Assembly: GCA_934454585.1 (NCBI GenBank)
Contig: CAKSFP010000015.1
Location: forward strand, 1-64,000
DNA length: 64,000 nt
From: an uncultured Clostridia bacterium
GTDB lineage: Bacteria > Bacillota > Clostridia > UMGS1810
Reading direction: 5' to 3'
The notes beneath the pieces are model-generated. The model was given only the letters and a program-made list of their open reading frames with translations, did not search any database and had not been told where the DNA came from. Made by a program: the position numbers and the translations under genes. Below, one piece after another: positions 44,549 through 53,150 of this stretch. Every line of letters starts with the position of its first letter. Within the stretch, counting starts at the first letter, position 1.

Positions 44549-46195
44549 ATGCCCAAAAAATTTAAGGCAATGTATAAAGCGGGTATATATTTAAGGCTAT
44601 CGCGAGATGATGGCGACAAAGCGGAAAGTGACAGTATATCAAATCAGCGTGCGCTTATCAGGGATTTTGTATCACGAATTGATGATATAGAAATTGTCGG
44701 CGAGTTTCAAGACGACGGATACAGCGGCAGTAATTTTGACAGACCGGGATTCTCTGAATTGCTCAATTCAATAAAAGAGAAGAAAGTGAACTGCGTTATA
44801 GTGAAGGATTTGTCAAGATTCTCCCGTGATTACATCGGCTCCGGTATGTATGTTATGAATTTGTTTCCAAAGTGGGGAATTCGTGTAATCGCCATTAACG
44901 ACAATTACGACTCCGTAAATCCACTGACAGCAAATGATGAACTTATGCTTTCATTCAAAAGTATAATAAATGATGTTTACTTGAGAGATATATCTACAAA
45001 AATCCGTAGCCATCTTGCAGTCAAAAGGAAGAACGGAGAGTATATAGGTCCGTTTGTAGTCTATGGATTATCAAAGTCACCGGATGACAGACACAAGCTT
45101 ATTATTGATGAAGATGTATCAGAGGTAATACGCAAAATTTTCTCGTTGAAGATGGATGGAATGAGTCCTGTTGCTATTGCAGACAAGCTCAACGATTTAT
45201 CTATACCGAGTCCATCCGAATATAAGAAAATAACAGGTTCAAAACACTGTGGGTTTAATTCGAAAGGCGGAAAAGCAAAGTGGACGGGACAGGCTGTGAA
45301 GAGAATACTTCAAAATCCGATATATATGGGTACTCTTGTTCAAGGTAAAAAAACAACGATAAGTCATAAAGTGAAAAAAACTATTGAAAGAGACAAATCG
45401 GATTGGAGTATCACCGAGGCGTTTGTTCCACCAATCATTTCAAAAGAGGTATTTGATGTTGTTCAGAATATGCTTAGCAGGGATACTCGCAGCGCTACCA
45501 GACAAGCTGATACAAACATCTTTTCGGGTATGCTGTTTTGTGCCGACTGTAAGAACACAATGGTGAGGCAAATTTCCAAATACAAGGACACGGCATACGC
45601 CTTTTATCGTTGTTCAACGCAAAAAAATGACGGCGGATGCTTTAATCATAATATCCGGGAAGGTTCAATTTATGAAGTCGTTTTGGAAACAATCAACGCA
45701 CATATTCAGGCTGTTATCGGACTTGAAAAATCGGTCAAAATGCTTGATAAAGCAGATTTGAACCGAAGCAGCCGTGTTAAAATTGAACGCCTTGTCAAAG
45801 AAAAGGAAGCAGAAATAAAAAAGCGGAAAAATGATATTTTTATCACACATCAGATATTCATTAACGGGACAATTACCGAAGATGAGTACAAAGATTTCAA
45901 AGCAATTTATAATATGCAGATTTCCGAGGCACAAAAGTCTATCGGGAGATTAAGAGAGGAAGAAAGCAATTTTACCAATGATGTGTCTAAAATGTGTGAC
46001 TGGATGAAGGAATTCAAAAAAGTGGGCAAGGTAACTCAACTCTCTCATAAGCTGCTGATTTTGTTGATTGACAAAATCTATATAGGCGGAGATAAAAGCA
46101 TTGAAATTTGTTTCAGATACAGAAATGAATTTGAAAGTTTGTCCAGGCTTGTAGAAACAGCGAATGAAAATTCGTTTGTTACTCTTGTAGGATAA
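44549..46195 (+). CDS. large serine recombinase 1
   Basis: 548 residues. Resolvase domain (about 8-155) with catalytic Ser in YLRLSRDD and Arg-rich VKDLSRFSRD; recombinase domain (about 165-290); zinc ribbon with CADC and a distant Cys pair (about 335-375); a coiled-coil region (about 400-470) that controls synapsis in this class. TAGGAGG precedes the ATG. First of three tandem recombinases. Confidence 0.93.
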   Translation: MPKKFKAMYKAGIYLRLSRDDGDKAESDSISNQRALIRDFVSRIDDIEIVGEFQDDGYSGSNFDRPGFSELLNSIKEKKVNCVIVKDLSRFSRDYIGSGMYVMNLFPKWGIRVIAINDNYDSVNPLTANDELMLSFKSIINDVYLRDISTKIRSHLAVKRKNGEYIGPFVVYGLSKSPDDRHKLIIDEDVSEVIRKIFSLKMDGMSPVAIADKLNDLSIPSPSEYKKITGSKHCGFNSKGGKAKWTGQAVKRILQNPIYMGTLVQGKKTTISHKVKKTIERDKSDWSITEAFVPPIISKEVFDVVQNMLSRDTRSATRQADTNIFSGMLFCADCKNTMVRQISKYKDTAYAFYRCSTQKNDGGCFNHNIREGSIYEVVLETINAHIQAVIGLEKSVKMLDKADLNRSSRVKIERLVKEKEAEIKKRKNDIFITHQIFINGTITEDEYKDFKAIYNMQISEAQKSIGRLREEESNFTNDVSKMCDWMKEFKKVGKVTQLSHKLLILLIDKIYIGGDKSIEICFRYRNEFESLSRLVETANENSFVTLVG

Positions 46196-46208
46196 GGGGG
46201 TGGCTTAA

Positions 46209-47891
46209 ATGGCAAGGAAAAGCAGAAAAAGCATTCAAAGTGTTGTAGCTGATGTTCAAACAACAACAAGGCAATTCAGTGCAGCGTTGTATGTAAGATT
46301 GTCGAACGAGGAGAGATTTGACAGAGCAAATAAAAATTCGTTCAAGAACCAAAAGGCATTTTTGTTGAATTATGTGGAAAGTCACCCCGATATATCCATT
46401 TACAAAATCTACGAGGATAACGGGAACACAGGCACAAATTTTGACCGACCGGCATTTTCGGAGATGATGTATGATGTTTCAAACGAAAAGGTCGATTGTA
46501 TAATTGTAAAGGATTTATCTCGTTTCGGCAGAGAACATATAGAAATGGGAAAATATCTGGATTATCTGTTTCCGATGATCGGTTTACGGTTTATAGCTAT
46601 CAATGACCATTATGACAGCTATGATAAGATCAAAGATAACGATATGATAGTACCGTTTAAGAATATTATCAATGCGGTATATTCAAAAGATATTTCCCGA
46701 AAGGTTATAAGTTCCCTGTCTTTGAAACAGCATAAGGGTGAGTTTTTGGGCGCTTACGCTCCATATGGATACAAACTGGATGAAAACCGATGCTTTGTAA
46801 AAGATGATTATGCAGCGCAGATTGTAAATAGCGTTTTTGATATGTTCATAAACGGAGCTAATATGCGCGAAATTGCAAGAAAAATGACTTTTGACGGAGT
46901 GGATACCCCTGCGGTATATCACTACAAAAACGGCTTGATAAAGGATAAAAATTCTATCGGCAATAACCTGTGGAACGGCAGTACGGTTAAAACGATGCTG
47001 ACAAATCCATCATACCTTGGCCATATGGTTCAGGGCAAGACTAAATCACTTTTTCTCGAAACCGGAAATAAAAAGATGATGGGTGTTGACAGAAAGGCGT
47101 GGATTATTGTTGAAAATACGCATGAAGCTATTGTTTCAAAAGCAAAATTCGATGCAGCACAAAAAATACTGGCTGAAAATTCAAAACCACACAAGAGAAA
47201 TACAGTAACAGATAATATTTTTCAATCAAAACTTTACTGCGGAGAATGCGGCTCAAAGCTTGTAATGAGACATTTAAAAAGGTGGAAGTTTTATGGATGC
47301 AATATTCACGCTCAATATCCTGAAAAATGTGACTTTATGAGCATTAACTATAAAACTCTCAGCACAGCCGTATTCAAATCAATTAAAACATATATTTTGG
47401 CTATGTTGGATTTTGAAAAAGCGGTTGACAATGTAAAAGGAACAAGTCAGATAAGACAAAAGATGCAGCATTATGAGACAAGCATCAGGAATTTAACGGG
47501 TAAACTTGATACGGTTAAAAAGCAAAGGTTTGATTTGTTCAGAGATTATATTGATGAGTTAATTATTGATGAAGAGTTTAACTTTGCGAGAGAAAGGTAC
47601 ACATCCGAGGTTGATTTGTATGAGGAAAGAATTAAAATCCTCAAAAATGAGTATGAGAGTTTCAGAAAAGCGTTGGAACCAAAGGAATGGGTGGGACGGT
47701 TCAAGCGGTACCGCTCGTCTAAACATCTTACTAAAGAAATGATTGATTACTTTATTGACAGAATAACGATAAGCAAGGATCAAGACATCAGCATTAAATT
47801 CAAATTCAGTAAAGAACAGCTTCTTGGGAAGGAGAGTGAGAACTATGAAAGAGACATACAAAATTCTGAAGTACCTTCGATTGTCTATTGA
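46209..47891 (+). CDS. large serine recombinase 2
   Basis: 560 residues. Catalytic Ser in LYVRLSNEE (about residue 32), VKDLSRFGREH, recombinase domain, zinc ribbon CGECG with a later Cys pair, C-terminal coiled coil. GGGGGTGG site 7 bp before the ATG. Distinct sequence from its two neighbours, so not a recent duplication. Its last 47 bp overlap the third recombinase gene. Confidence 0.93.
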   Translation: MARKSRKSIQSVVADVQTTTRQFSAALYVRLSNEERFDRANKNSFKNQKAFLLNYVESHPDISIYKIYEDNGNTGTNFDRPAFSEMMYDVSNEKVDCIIVKDLSRFGREHIEMGKYLDYLFPMIGLRFIAINDHYDSYDKIKDNDMIVPFKNIINAVYSKDISRKVISSLSLKQHKGEFLGAYAPYGYKLDENRCFVKDDYAAQIVNSVFDMFINGANMREIARKMTFDGVDTPAVYHYKNGLIKDKNSIGNNLWNGSTVKTMLTNPSYLGHMVQGKTKSLFLETGNKKMMGVDRKAWIIVENTHEAIVSKAKFDAAQKILAENSKPHKRNTVTDNIFQSKLYCGECGSKLVMRHLKRWKFYGCNIHAQYPEKCDFMSINYKTLSTAVFKSIKTYILAMLDFEKAVDNVKGTSQIRQKMQHYETSIRNLTGKLDTVKKQRFDLFRDYIDELIIDEEFNFARERYTSEVDLYEERIKILKNEYESFRKALEPKEWVGRFKRYRSSKHLTKEMIDYFIDRITISKDQDISIKFKFSKEQLLGKESENYERDIQNSEVPSIVY

Positions 47892-49398
47892 TGATGACGG
47901 GGACGGAGAAAGCAATAGTATACATTATCAGCGTAAGTTAATCGACGGTTATATAGAAGAACATTTTAGAGGAAAACAGCTCTATATTGATGAAATTGTC
48001 GATGACGGTTACAGCGGAACGAATTTTAGGCGTCCCGGTATAACTCGAGCACTTGAATTACTTGATTCAGGGAAGTTTAACTGTATCATAGTTAAAGATT
48101 TATCGAGATTGGGTAGAGATCATATACAGATAGGTAATTACCTTGAGCATATATTTCCGGCTATGGAAATAAGGGTAATCTCTATTAACGATCAATACGA
48201 CAGTGATGAACACATAGGCTCTCCGGGTGGAATTGACATTGCTCTTAAAAATCTGATATATGAGCTATACAGCAAAGACCTTTCACAAAAGGTTAAAGCA
48301 GCAAGGCAGACTATTATGAAAAGCGGCAAATATAACGCTCCATTCGCTATTTATGGCTATTTCAAGCAAAACGGCTCTTTAATAATAGATGAAAACACTG
48401 CTCCGATAGTAGCTCGCATATTTGATATGATTGATTCGGGGCTTACAACCACGCAAGTGGCGTCAATCCTGAATGAAGAAGGTGTTATGACACCGGCTGA
48501 ATACAAAAAATCGCTGAAATACAAAAGAAAGTGGATCAGTGAAGATAAAAAAGTGTCCTGGTCAGATTTCACGATAAGAAGAATTACATCGGATGAAAAA
48601 TACACAGGAAATATGATCTTGGGAAAGACGGAAAGATTAAAAGTCGGAGATCCGTGCAGTGCAAGACGAAAACCGGTTGATAAGTGGATAGTTGTTAAAA
48701 ATACGCATCCGGCTATAGTTACGCAAGCGAAGTTCGACAGCGTAGCAAAAAAAATTCATACCAAAGTGAAACATCATGGTAATAATGTCAATCATAAACC
48801 TGGCATATATTATTGTGCTAATTGTGGACATACGCTTGGTAAATCCGGTATAAAAAATGTTGCATTAAAGTGCAGATACTCAATTATGACTTCAGATAAT
48901 GAGTGTGTAAACGAATACATACAACTGAACGAAATAAAAAGTGTATTGGGGAAAATCCTTATTAAACAGTTTGGAATTATGCAATCGCAGGCTAAAGCGT
49001 ATAAAGAAAGCATTGAAACTATTTCCGCAATATCTTTTGATTCGGTCAAAGCTGAAATTGAAGTGCTAAAAAGGCAGCGGTTTTCCACTTACGAAAAGTT
49101 CAAGGACGGAAACATATCAAGAGATGAGCTTGATGAAGTCAGAAGTCGGATTTCAAATCGTCTTGATGAATTGGATAATCTCTTAAAAAAATCGGATAAA
49201 AATGAGGAGGTTTCCGAGTTGAAAACTCATAAAGCAGAAATAATTCTGAACTATGGTGATGAAGATGTTTTTGATGATAATTTCATTAACTATTTTGTCA
49301 AAAAAGTTATGGTTCATAAGGACAAGCAACTTGATATAACCTGGAATTTTGGCTTGGGTGAATTTCTTGATGAAAAGGGAGGTAATTTGTATGCATAG
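47845..49398 (+). CDS. large serine recombinase 3
   Basis: 517 residues. Catalytic Ser in KYLRLSIDDD, VKDLSRLGRDH, recombinase domain, zinc ribbon CANCG, coiled coil. AAGGAG inside the preceding gene supports the ATG at 47845; an in-frame GTG/ATG further upstream is less likely. Overlaps the next small gene by 8 bp. Confidence 0.93.
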   Translation: MKETYKILKYLRLSIDDDGDGESNSIHYQRKLIDGYIEEHFRGKQLYIDEIVDDGYSGTNFRRPGITRALELLDSGKFNCIIVKDLSRLGRDHIQIGNYLEHIFPAMEIRVISINDQYDSDEHIGSPGGIDIALKNLIYELYSKDLSQKVKAARQTIMKSGKYNAPFAIYGYFKQNGSLIIDENTAPIVARIFDMIDSGLTTTQVASILNEEGVMTPAEYKKSLKYKRKWISEDKKVSWSDFTIRRITSDEKYTGNMILGKTERLKVGDPCSARRKPVDKWIVVKNTHPAIVTQAKFDSVAKKIHTKVKHHGNNVNHKPGIYYCANCGHTLGKSGIKNVALKCRYSIMTSDNECVNEYIQLNEIKSVLGKILIKQFGIMQSQAKAYKESIETISAISFDSVKAEIEVLKRQRFSTYEKFKDGNISRDELDEVRSRISNRLDELDNLLKKSDKNEEVSELKTHKAEIILNYGDEDVFDDNFINYFVKKVMVHKDKQLDITWNFGLGEFLDEKGGNLYA

Positions 49399-49831
49399 AT
49401 TATTTTTTTCTAAAAGAAAAAGGATGAAGGCGATTGAGGAACTTGTAAGAATAAATTTCGAGAAGGATCCAACTCCGATTATTTGTATTAAAGATGCAAA
49501 AATTAAACCGCTGAGCGAGGGTGTTGCTATTTATGCCCGAGTTGCAAATGATGAAAATAATGATTTGACAAAGCAAATTTGCAATCTGAGAGAACAGGCA
49601 GCGGGAGTAGGAGATGTGAACTTCACGGAGTATAGTGAAGTAGCAAGCGGCATCTCAAAGAATGAGAGTAAGCGCAAGAGTTTACATAAGCTTCTCTCTG
49701 ATGCCGAAAACGGTTTGATAAAGAGACTGTATGTGAAAAACCGAGATAGGTTTTCGCGGGATTTTGTTTTCAATTCAGAAGTAATAAACAGGCTTAATAA
49801 AAGCGGTGTAGAAATTATTGAAACTTTTTAG
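49391..49831 (+). CDS. resolvase-domain-only protein lacking the catalytic serine
   Basis: 146 residues that resemble only the N-terminal catalytic domain of serine recombinases: AIYARVANDE at the place where YxRVS with the nucleophile Ser is expected, and KNRDRFSRDF as the Arg motif. The Ser is an Ala, and both recombinase and zinc-ribbon domains are missing. GGGAGG fits the ATG at 49391. It cannot cut DNA by the known mechanism, so a role as partner or directionality factor of the three recombinases is inferred. Confidence 0.8.
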   Translation: MHRLFFSKRKRMKAIEELVRINFEKDPTPIICIKDAKIKPLSEGVAIYARVANDENNDLTKQICNLREQAAGVGDVNFTEYSEVASGISKNESKRKSLHKLLSDAENGLIKRLYVKNRDRFSRDFVFNSEVINRLNKSGVEIIETF

Positions 49832-49840
49832 GAGGTTGCT

Positions 49841-50032
49841 ATGAAAAGGGAAAACAAAATTATGATTTATTTATGCGTGAGAAACAAAGAACAGGCAGAA
49901 GAATATGATAAGGAAAATGACAAGCGTAAAAAAATGAAAAGTCGAATTTCTGAGATTGGAAATGAGATTTTTAATGACATCAAATCTGTAAAACTGTGCC
50001 TAATTCGCCCACAAAAATATATAAAATTTTAA
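49841..50032 (+). CDS. very short resolvase N-terminus-like protein
   Basis: 63 residues with AGGAGG at correct distance. The start (IMIYLCVRNKEQAEEYD) resembles the first strand and helix of a serine recombinase (IYLRVSNKEQ type) with Arg to Cys and Ser to Arg changes; the remainder is a charged helix. Probably a further degenerate relic or a small regulatory peptide of the module. Last gene of the recombinase operon. Confidence 0.55.
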   Translation: MKRENKIMIYLCVRNKEQAEEYDKENDKRKKMKSRISEIGNEIFNDIKSVKLCLIRPQKYIKF

Positions 50033-50053
50033 GAAAAAATTTCTTGTCTTTGC

Positions 50054-50129
50054 TTGACATAATCTTGGAAGGATTATAATACATTGACTCCGCTTCTTAC
50101 AAGCATTGCAGAAACAGTTGAAACAACTG
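50054..50129 (+). promoter_or_regulatory. promoter and palindrome before the second SLH cassette
   Basis: TTGACA (50054-50059) and TAATAC (50077-50082) are 17 bp apart; TATAAT (50075-50080) overlaps at a short 15-bp spacing. Downstream CAGTTG-AAA-CAACTG (50115-50129) is a perfect inverted repeat that a regulator could bind. Confidence 0.55.
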
Positions 50130-50150
50130 ACTGATTATATTAAGACATTG

Positions 50151-50184
50151 TTGCGGGTGCAAGTTATTTGTGCCCGCAATTTTG
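50151..50184 (+). terminator. hairpin in the leader of the CBM protein gene
   Basis: A 12-bp stem with two G-T pairs (50151-50162 with 50168-50179) followed by TTTTGC. It could end the recombinase operon; if the promoter at 50054 is used it acts as an attenuator 20 bp before the next gene. Confidence 0.65.
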
Positions 50185-50200
50185 CAGAATGGAGTTTTGT

Positions 50201-51412
50201 ATGATAAATATGAATATTAATAAATTTGCGATAATTTGCTGCATTGTTGCTTTGCTGACATCGGCTTCCTTTGTGGTTTCCTATGCGGATGAATTCCAAG
50301 ATGACAATCTTATTGCAGATTCTGATATAGAAAATGCGGACAACGGTTTTTGCAATCCGTATATTGGGAATTTCCTTGGTATTACAACAGAGAAAGCGCA
50401 CAGCGGTGAGAAATCGGTAAAAACCAAAGTGCCGAGCTCATGGGCGCATCTGGTTCAGATTAAACCGACAGCCGGACTTGTGCCCGGCAAAAAATACATT
50501 ATGTCTTTTTGGTATTACACCGATGTAGAGTATGTCTCCGCAAGATTAATAACGGTTTTGAACAACGGTTCGGCAATTACATCCGGCATGACCCAGTCGC
50601 CGGTAGTTACCGGAAAGTGGACCAAGTATACTTGCATATTCACTGCGCAGGAGGGCACCGAGCAGATAAACTATATTTACCCTGCCGTGGTCAACGGCAG
50701 CCCATATTCTGCGGATAACATCATGTACTTTGACGATTTTGCACTGAGGGCAATTCCGGACAACCGGACGGTTCTCGAGAGTGCCGCCGTTGACGACAAC
50801 AGTGCGGACAACGCCCGTTTTTCGTTTGTATATAGCGGACAACCCGAGATTTTTGATATCGAAAATGCACTTAGCTTAAACGGCGCCAAGCTTTCGGACG
50901 ATGATGTTTTGCTTGATATGACATACGAAAACGGAAAGTACAAGGTTACCGTAACACTAAAAAAACAGCTTATCCCCAATGCGTCATATGACTTGGAGAT
51001 AGATGAAATCAACGATGTTTACGGCATCAAAATTGATAAAAACGACTTCAATAAGGTTACATTTACCACTCCGCCCGATGTAGATGTTGACGGATTTTAT
51101 TATAAAACGGCTGACAATGGCAAAACCCCTGTCAGCGGTGTCGTGAGCGAAAATATATCGTTTTCGTACAAATTAAAGAATAATACTTCTTCGGACAAAC
51201 ATTGCTATCTTGTTTATATGCTTGCAAGGGGTAATAATATCGTAAAAGTTTTGGGCGTTTCCGAAGAAACTGTTACCTCAGACAGCCCGACCGCTGAAAA
51301 CACATTTGTTTTGGGTGAGATTCCTGCCGGATGTTATGTAAGGACATTTTGCTGGACTTCTTTGGATGCAAACCGTCCTATGGCGTTTAACGAGATAATA
51401 GAACTTAAGTAG
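50201..51412 (+). CDS. secreted CBM-like protein with Ig-like and C-terminal beta modules
   Basis: 403 residues. Signal peptide (to about SYADEF), a CBM4/9/22-type jelly roll (DNLIADSDIENADNGF, KYIMSFWYYTD, MYFDDFALR), an SbsA-type Ig domain (about 195-285), and a C-terminal module of about 105 residues with CYLVYMLARGNNIVKV and VRTFCWTSLDANRPM. The plan matches the secreted protein at 19087 and the gene has the same place ahead of an SLH pair. ATG at 50201 chosen (TGGAG upstream) although the frame is open from 50168. Confidence 0.82.
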   Translation: MINMNINKFAIICCIVALLTSASFVVSYADEFQDDNLIADSDIENADNGFCNPYIGNFLGITTEKAHSGEKSVKTKVPSSWAHLVQIKPTAGLVPGKKYIMSFWYYTDVEYVSARLITVLNNGSAITSGMTQSPVVTGKWTKYTCIFTAQEGTEQINYIYPAVVNGSPYSADNIMYFDDFALRAIPDNRTVLESAAVDDNSADNARFSFVYSGQPEIFDIENALSLNGAKLSDDDVLLDMTYENGKYKVTVTLKKQLIPNASYDLEIDEINDVYGIKIDKNDFNKVTFTTPPDVDVDGFYYKTADNGKTPVSGVVSENISFSYKLKNNTSSDKHCYLVYMLARGNNIVKVLGVSEETVTSDSPTAENTFVLGEIPAGCYVRTFCWTSLDANRPMAFNEIIELK

Positions 51413-51443
51413 CGTATGGGTTGTTACTAAGAAAGGAACAATT

Positions 51444-53144
51444 ATGAAAAAAACATTATTACTGTCTCTGATTGTGTCTGTTGTATTTTCGACATATGTT
51501 GCGTCAGCAGCCGAGCTTTATGAGACAAAAATAAATTATTCAAACAACACGGTCACAATATCCGGTGACGCCGGTGCCGAAAATGCGGGCAGATATGTAA
51601 CTCTTATTGTAACAAACCCCGATAAAAACTTTTCGGATTTTTTGTCGGAGGATAATGTTCTGAACTGGGCAGATCAGACAACTGTTAACAAGGACGGAAG
51701 CTTTGAATTTTTGTTTTCTCCTCGGGGAGACACTGGCGATTATTCGTATTTTGTTACGGTCTCGGATACGGATATTGTGCTTAATTGCTCCGAACCGTAC
51801 AGGTACTACAGCGAGGACGAGGCGGCTGTAGTATGGGGAAGGATTAAAAACGCGCTTGAGCGCAATGACCCGTCCGATATACAGTGGGCTATAGAAAACC
51901 GAGCGCAGCTGCTGCAGATAGACGATTCAAAATTTAATGCCCTGAGCACGGAGAACAAGACGAGAGTTTTGAGCGGAATTATGAAACTCAGCATTGCCGA
52001 TCTCGATGAATTTAAGGTTAAATATGATGAAACCATAAGGGCAAATGCATTGTATACCGAGGATGATCCTGATGTGTTTAAGTCATTGTTTGAAAATGAA
52101 CTTTCGGGATTTTCGCCGATAACGGTGCGGATGTATAACGAAGCAGACAGCGATGACTCCAAAAAGTCTTTAATCAGGGCAAAATTAATGGAGAGCGACT
52201 TTTTGAATTTGGATGAACTGGAAAAAGAGTTTAACAATATCGTCTTGATTGAAAAACTGAACTCCTTGGTTTTGTGGACGGAAGTCGATACATTCATCAG
52301 AAATGAGTACAAAGCGTGGGACAGCGCTGAAAGCGTGTATGCACAGCTGAAGTATCCTTCATCGGCGGCTGTGATTCTTTTGGGCAAACTCCCTTATTCC
52401 GATATGGATGCTTTCAAGGCAGATCTGTACAGTACGGCTGAGAGCTGCCGCAGAAGCGAAACCGACAACGGAGGTTCAAACGGGAGCATCAGCTCAGGCG
52501 GCTCGTCAAAAAAGAGCGGCTCCAACATAAGTTTTCAGGCGCCGTCGGTTTCGGATGACAGCAGTAAAACCGAACCGAATGAGACCTCGGATTTTTCGGA
52601 TGTGACAGAAAGTCACTGGGCGTATAAAGATATTATAAAAATGTATCAAAAAGGTATAATATCCGGTTATGAGGACAAATCATTCAAACCGGACGAAAAT
52701 GTGACAAGATCCGAATTTGTTAAGATGGTGACATCTGCATTTGAGATAACTCCGAAGTCAGGTGACGAAATGATTTTCTCTGATGTATCGGCGGACGAAT
52801 GGTACTGGCCATATTTGTATGCAGGGTATACAAATAACATAATAAGCGGCAGTGACGGCGGACGCTTTATGCCTGACGCCTATATAACAAGGGAAGAAAT
52901 GGCTTCGATTCTGTACAGAACACTGAAGCTGAAGAGCGTTGTATTGCCAGCCGGTAACGCGAGCGTGTTTGCTGACGATGCATACATATCCGATTATGCA
53001 CATGAGGCTGTTTCGTCTTTGAGCGAAGCAAAAATAATCAACGGTTACGAAAACGGTGAATTCAGACCGGAATTTAATGCAAGCAGGGCGGAAAGCTCCG
53101 TTATGATAAACAGAATTTTTGAATTTATGGGAATGGAGGAGTGA
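51444..53144 (+). CDS. surface protein with C-terminal SLH triplet (paralogue of 22049)
   Basis: 566 residues. Signal peptide (about 1-22), beta domain (23-125), helical repeats (about 130-345), Gly/Ser linker (about 350-375), three SLH domains (about 385-445, 450-505, 515-562; e.g. SDVTESHWAYKDIIKMYQKG). Same plan as the 489-residue protein at 22049 but with a longer helical middle. Followed after 6 bp by the partner gene. Confidence 0.9.
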   Translation: MKKTLLLSLIVSVVFSTYVASAAELYETKINYSNNTVTISGDAGAENAGRYVTLIVTNPDKNFSDFLSEDNVLNWADQTTVNKDGSFEFLFSPRGDTGDYSYFVTVSDTDIVLNCSEPYRYYSEDEAAVVWGRIKNALERNDPSDIQWAIENRAQLLQIDDSKFNALSTENKTRVLSGIMKLSIADLDEFKVKYDETIRANALYTEDDPDVFKSLFENELSGFSPITVRMYNEADSDDSKKSLIRAKLMESDFLNLDELEKEFNNIVLIEKLNSLVLWTEVDTFIRNEYKAWDSAESVYAQLKYPSSAAVILLGKLPYSDMDAFKADLYSTAESCRRSETDNGGSNGSISSGGSSKKSGSNISFQAPSVSDDSSKTEPNETSDFSDVTESHWAYKDIIKMYQKGIISGYEDKSFKPDENVTRSEFVKMVTSAFEITPKSGDEMIFSDVSADEWYWPYLYAGYTNNIISGSDGGRFMPDAYITREEMASILYRTLKLKSVVLPAGNASVFADDAYISDYAHEAVSSLSEAKIINGYENGEFRPEFNASRAESSVMINRIFEFMGMEE

Positions 53145-53150
53145 TTTCTT

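Larger units (their letters stand above)
42443..50150. mobile_element. serine-recombinase module of an integrative element (borders approximate)
   Basis: A run of element-type genes all on the plus strand: sigma-like factor, conjugative-transposon HTH protein, small DUF6870-like protein, three large serine recombinases and two degenerate resolvase-like proteins. No relaxase, coupling protein, type IV secretion or cargo gene is present, so this is the integration module of a larger element or a reduced one. It separates the GH130/mutase operon from the second SLH cassette. Exact att sites were not found. Confidence 0.65.

Noticed and set aside
42443..50150. Direct repeats marking att sites of the element
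   Set aside because: Comparison by eye of both flanks gave no convincing shared core; borders are therefore left approximate.
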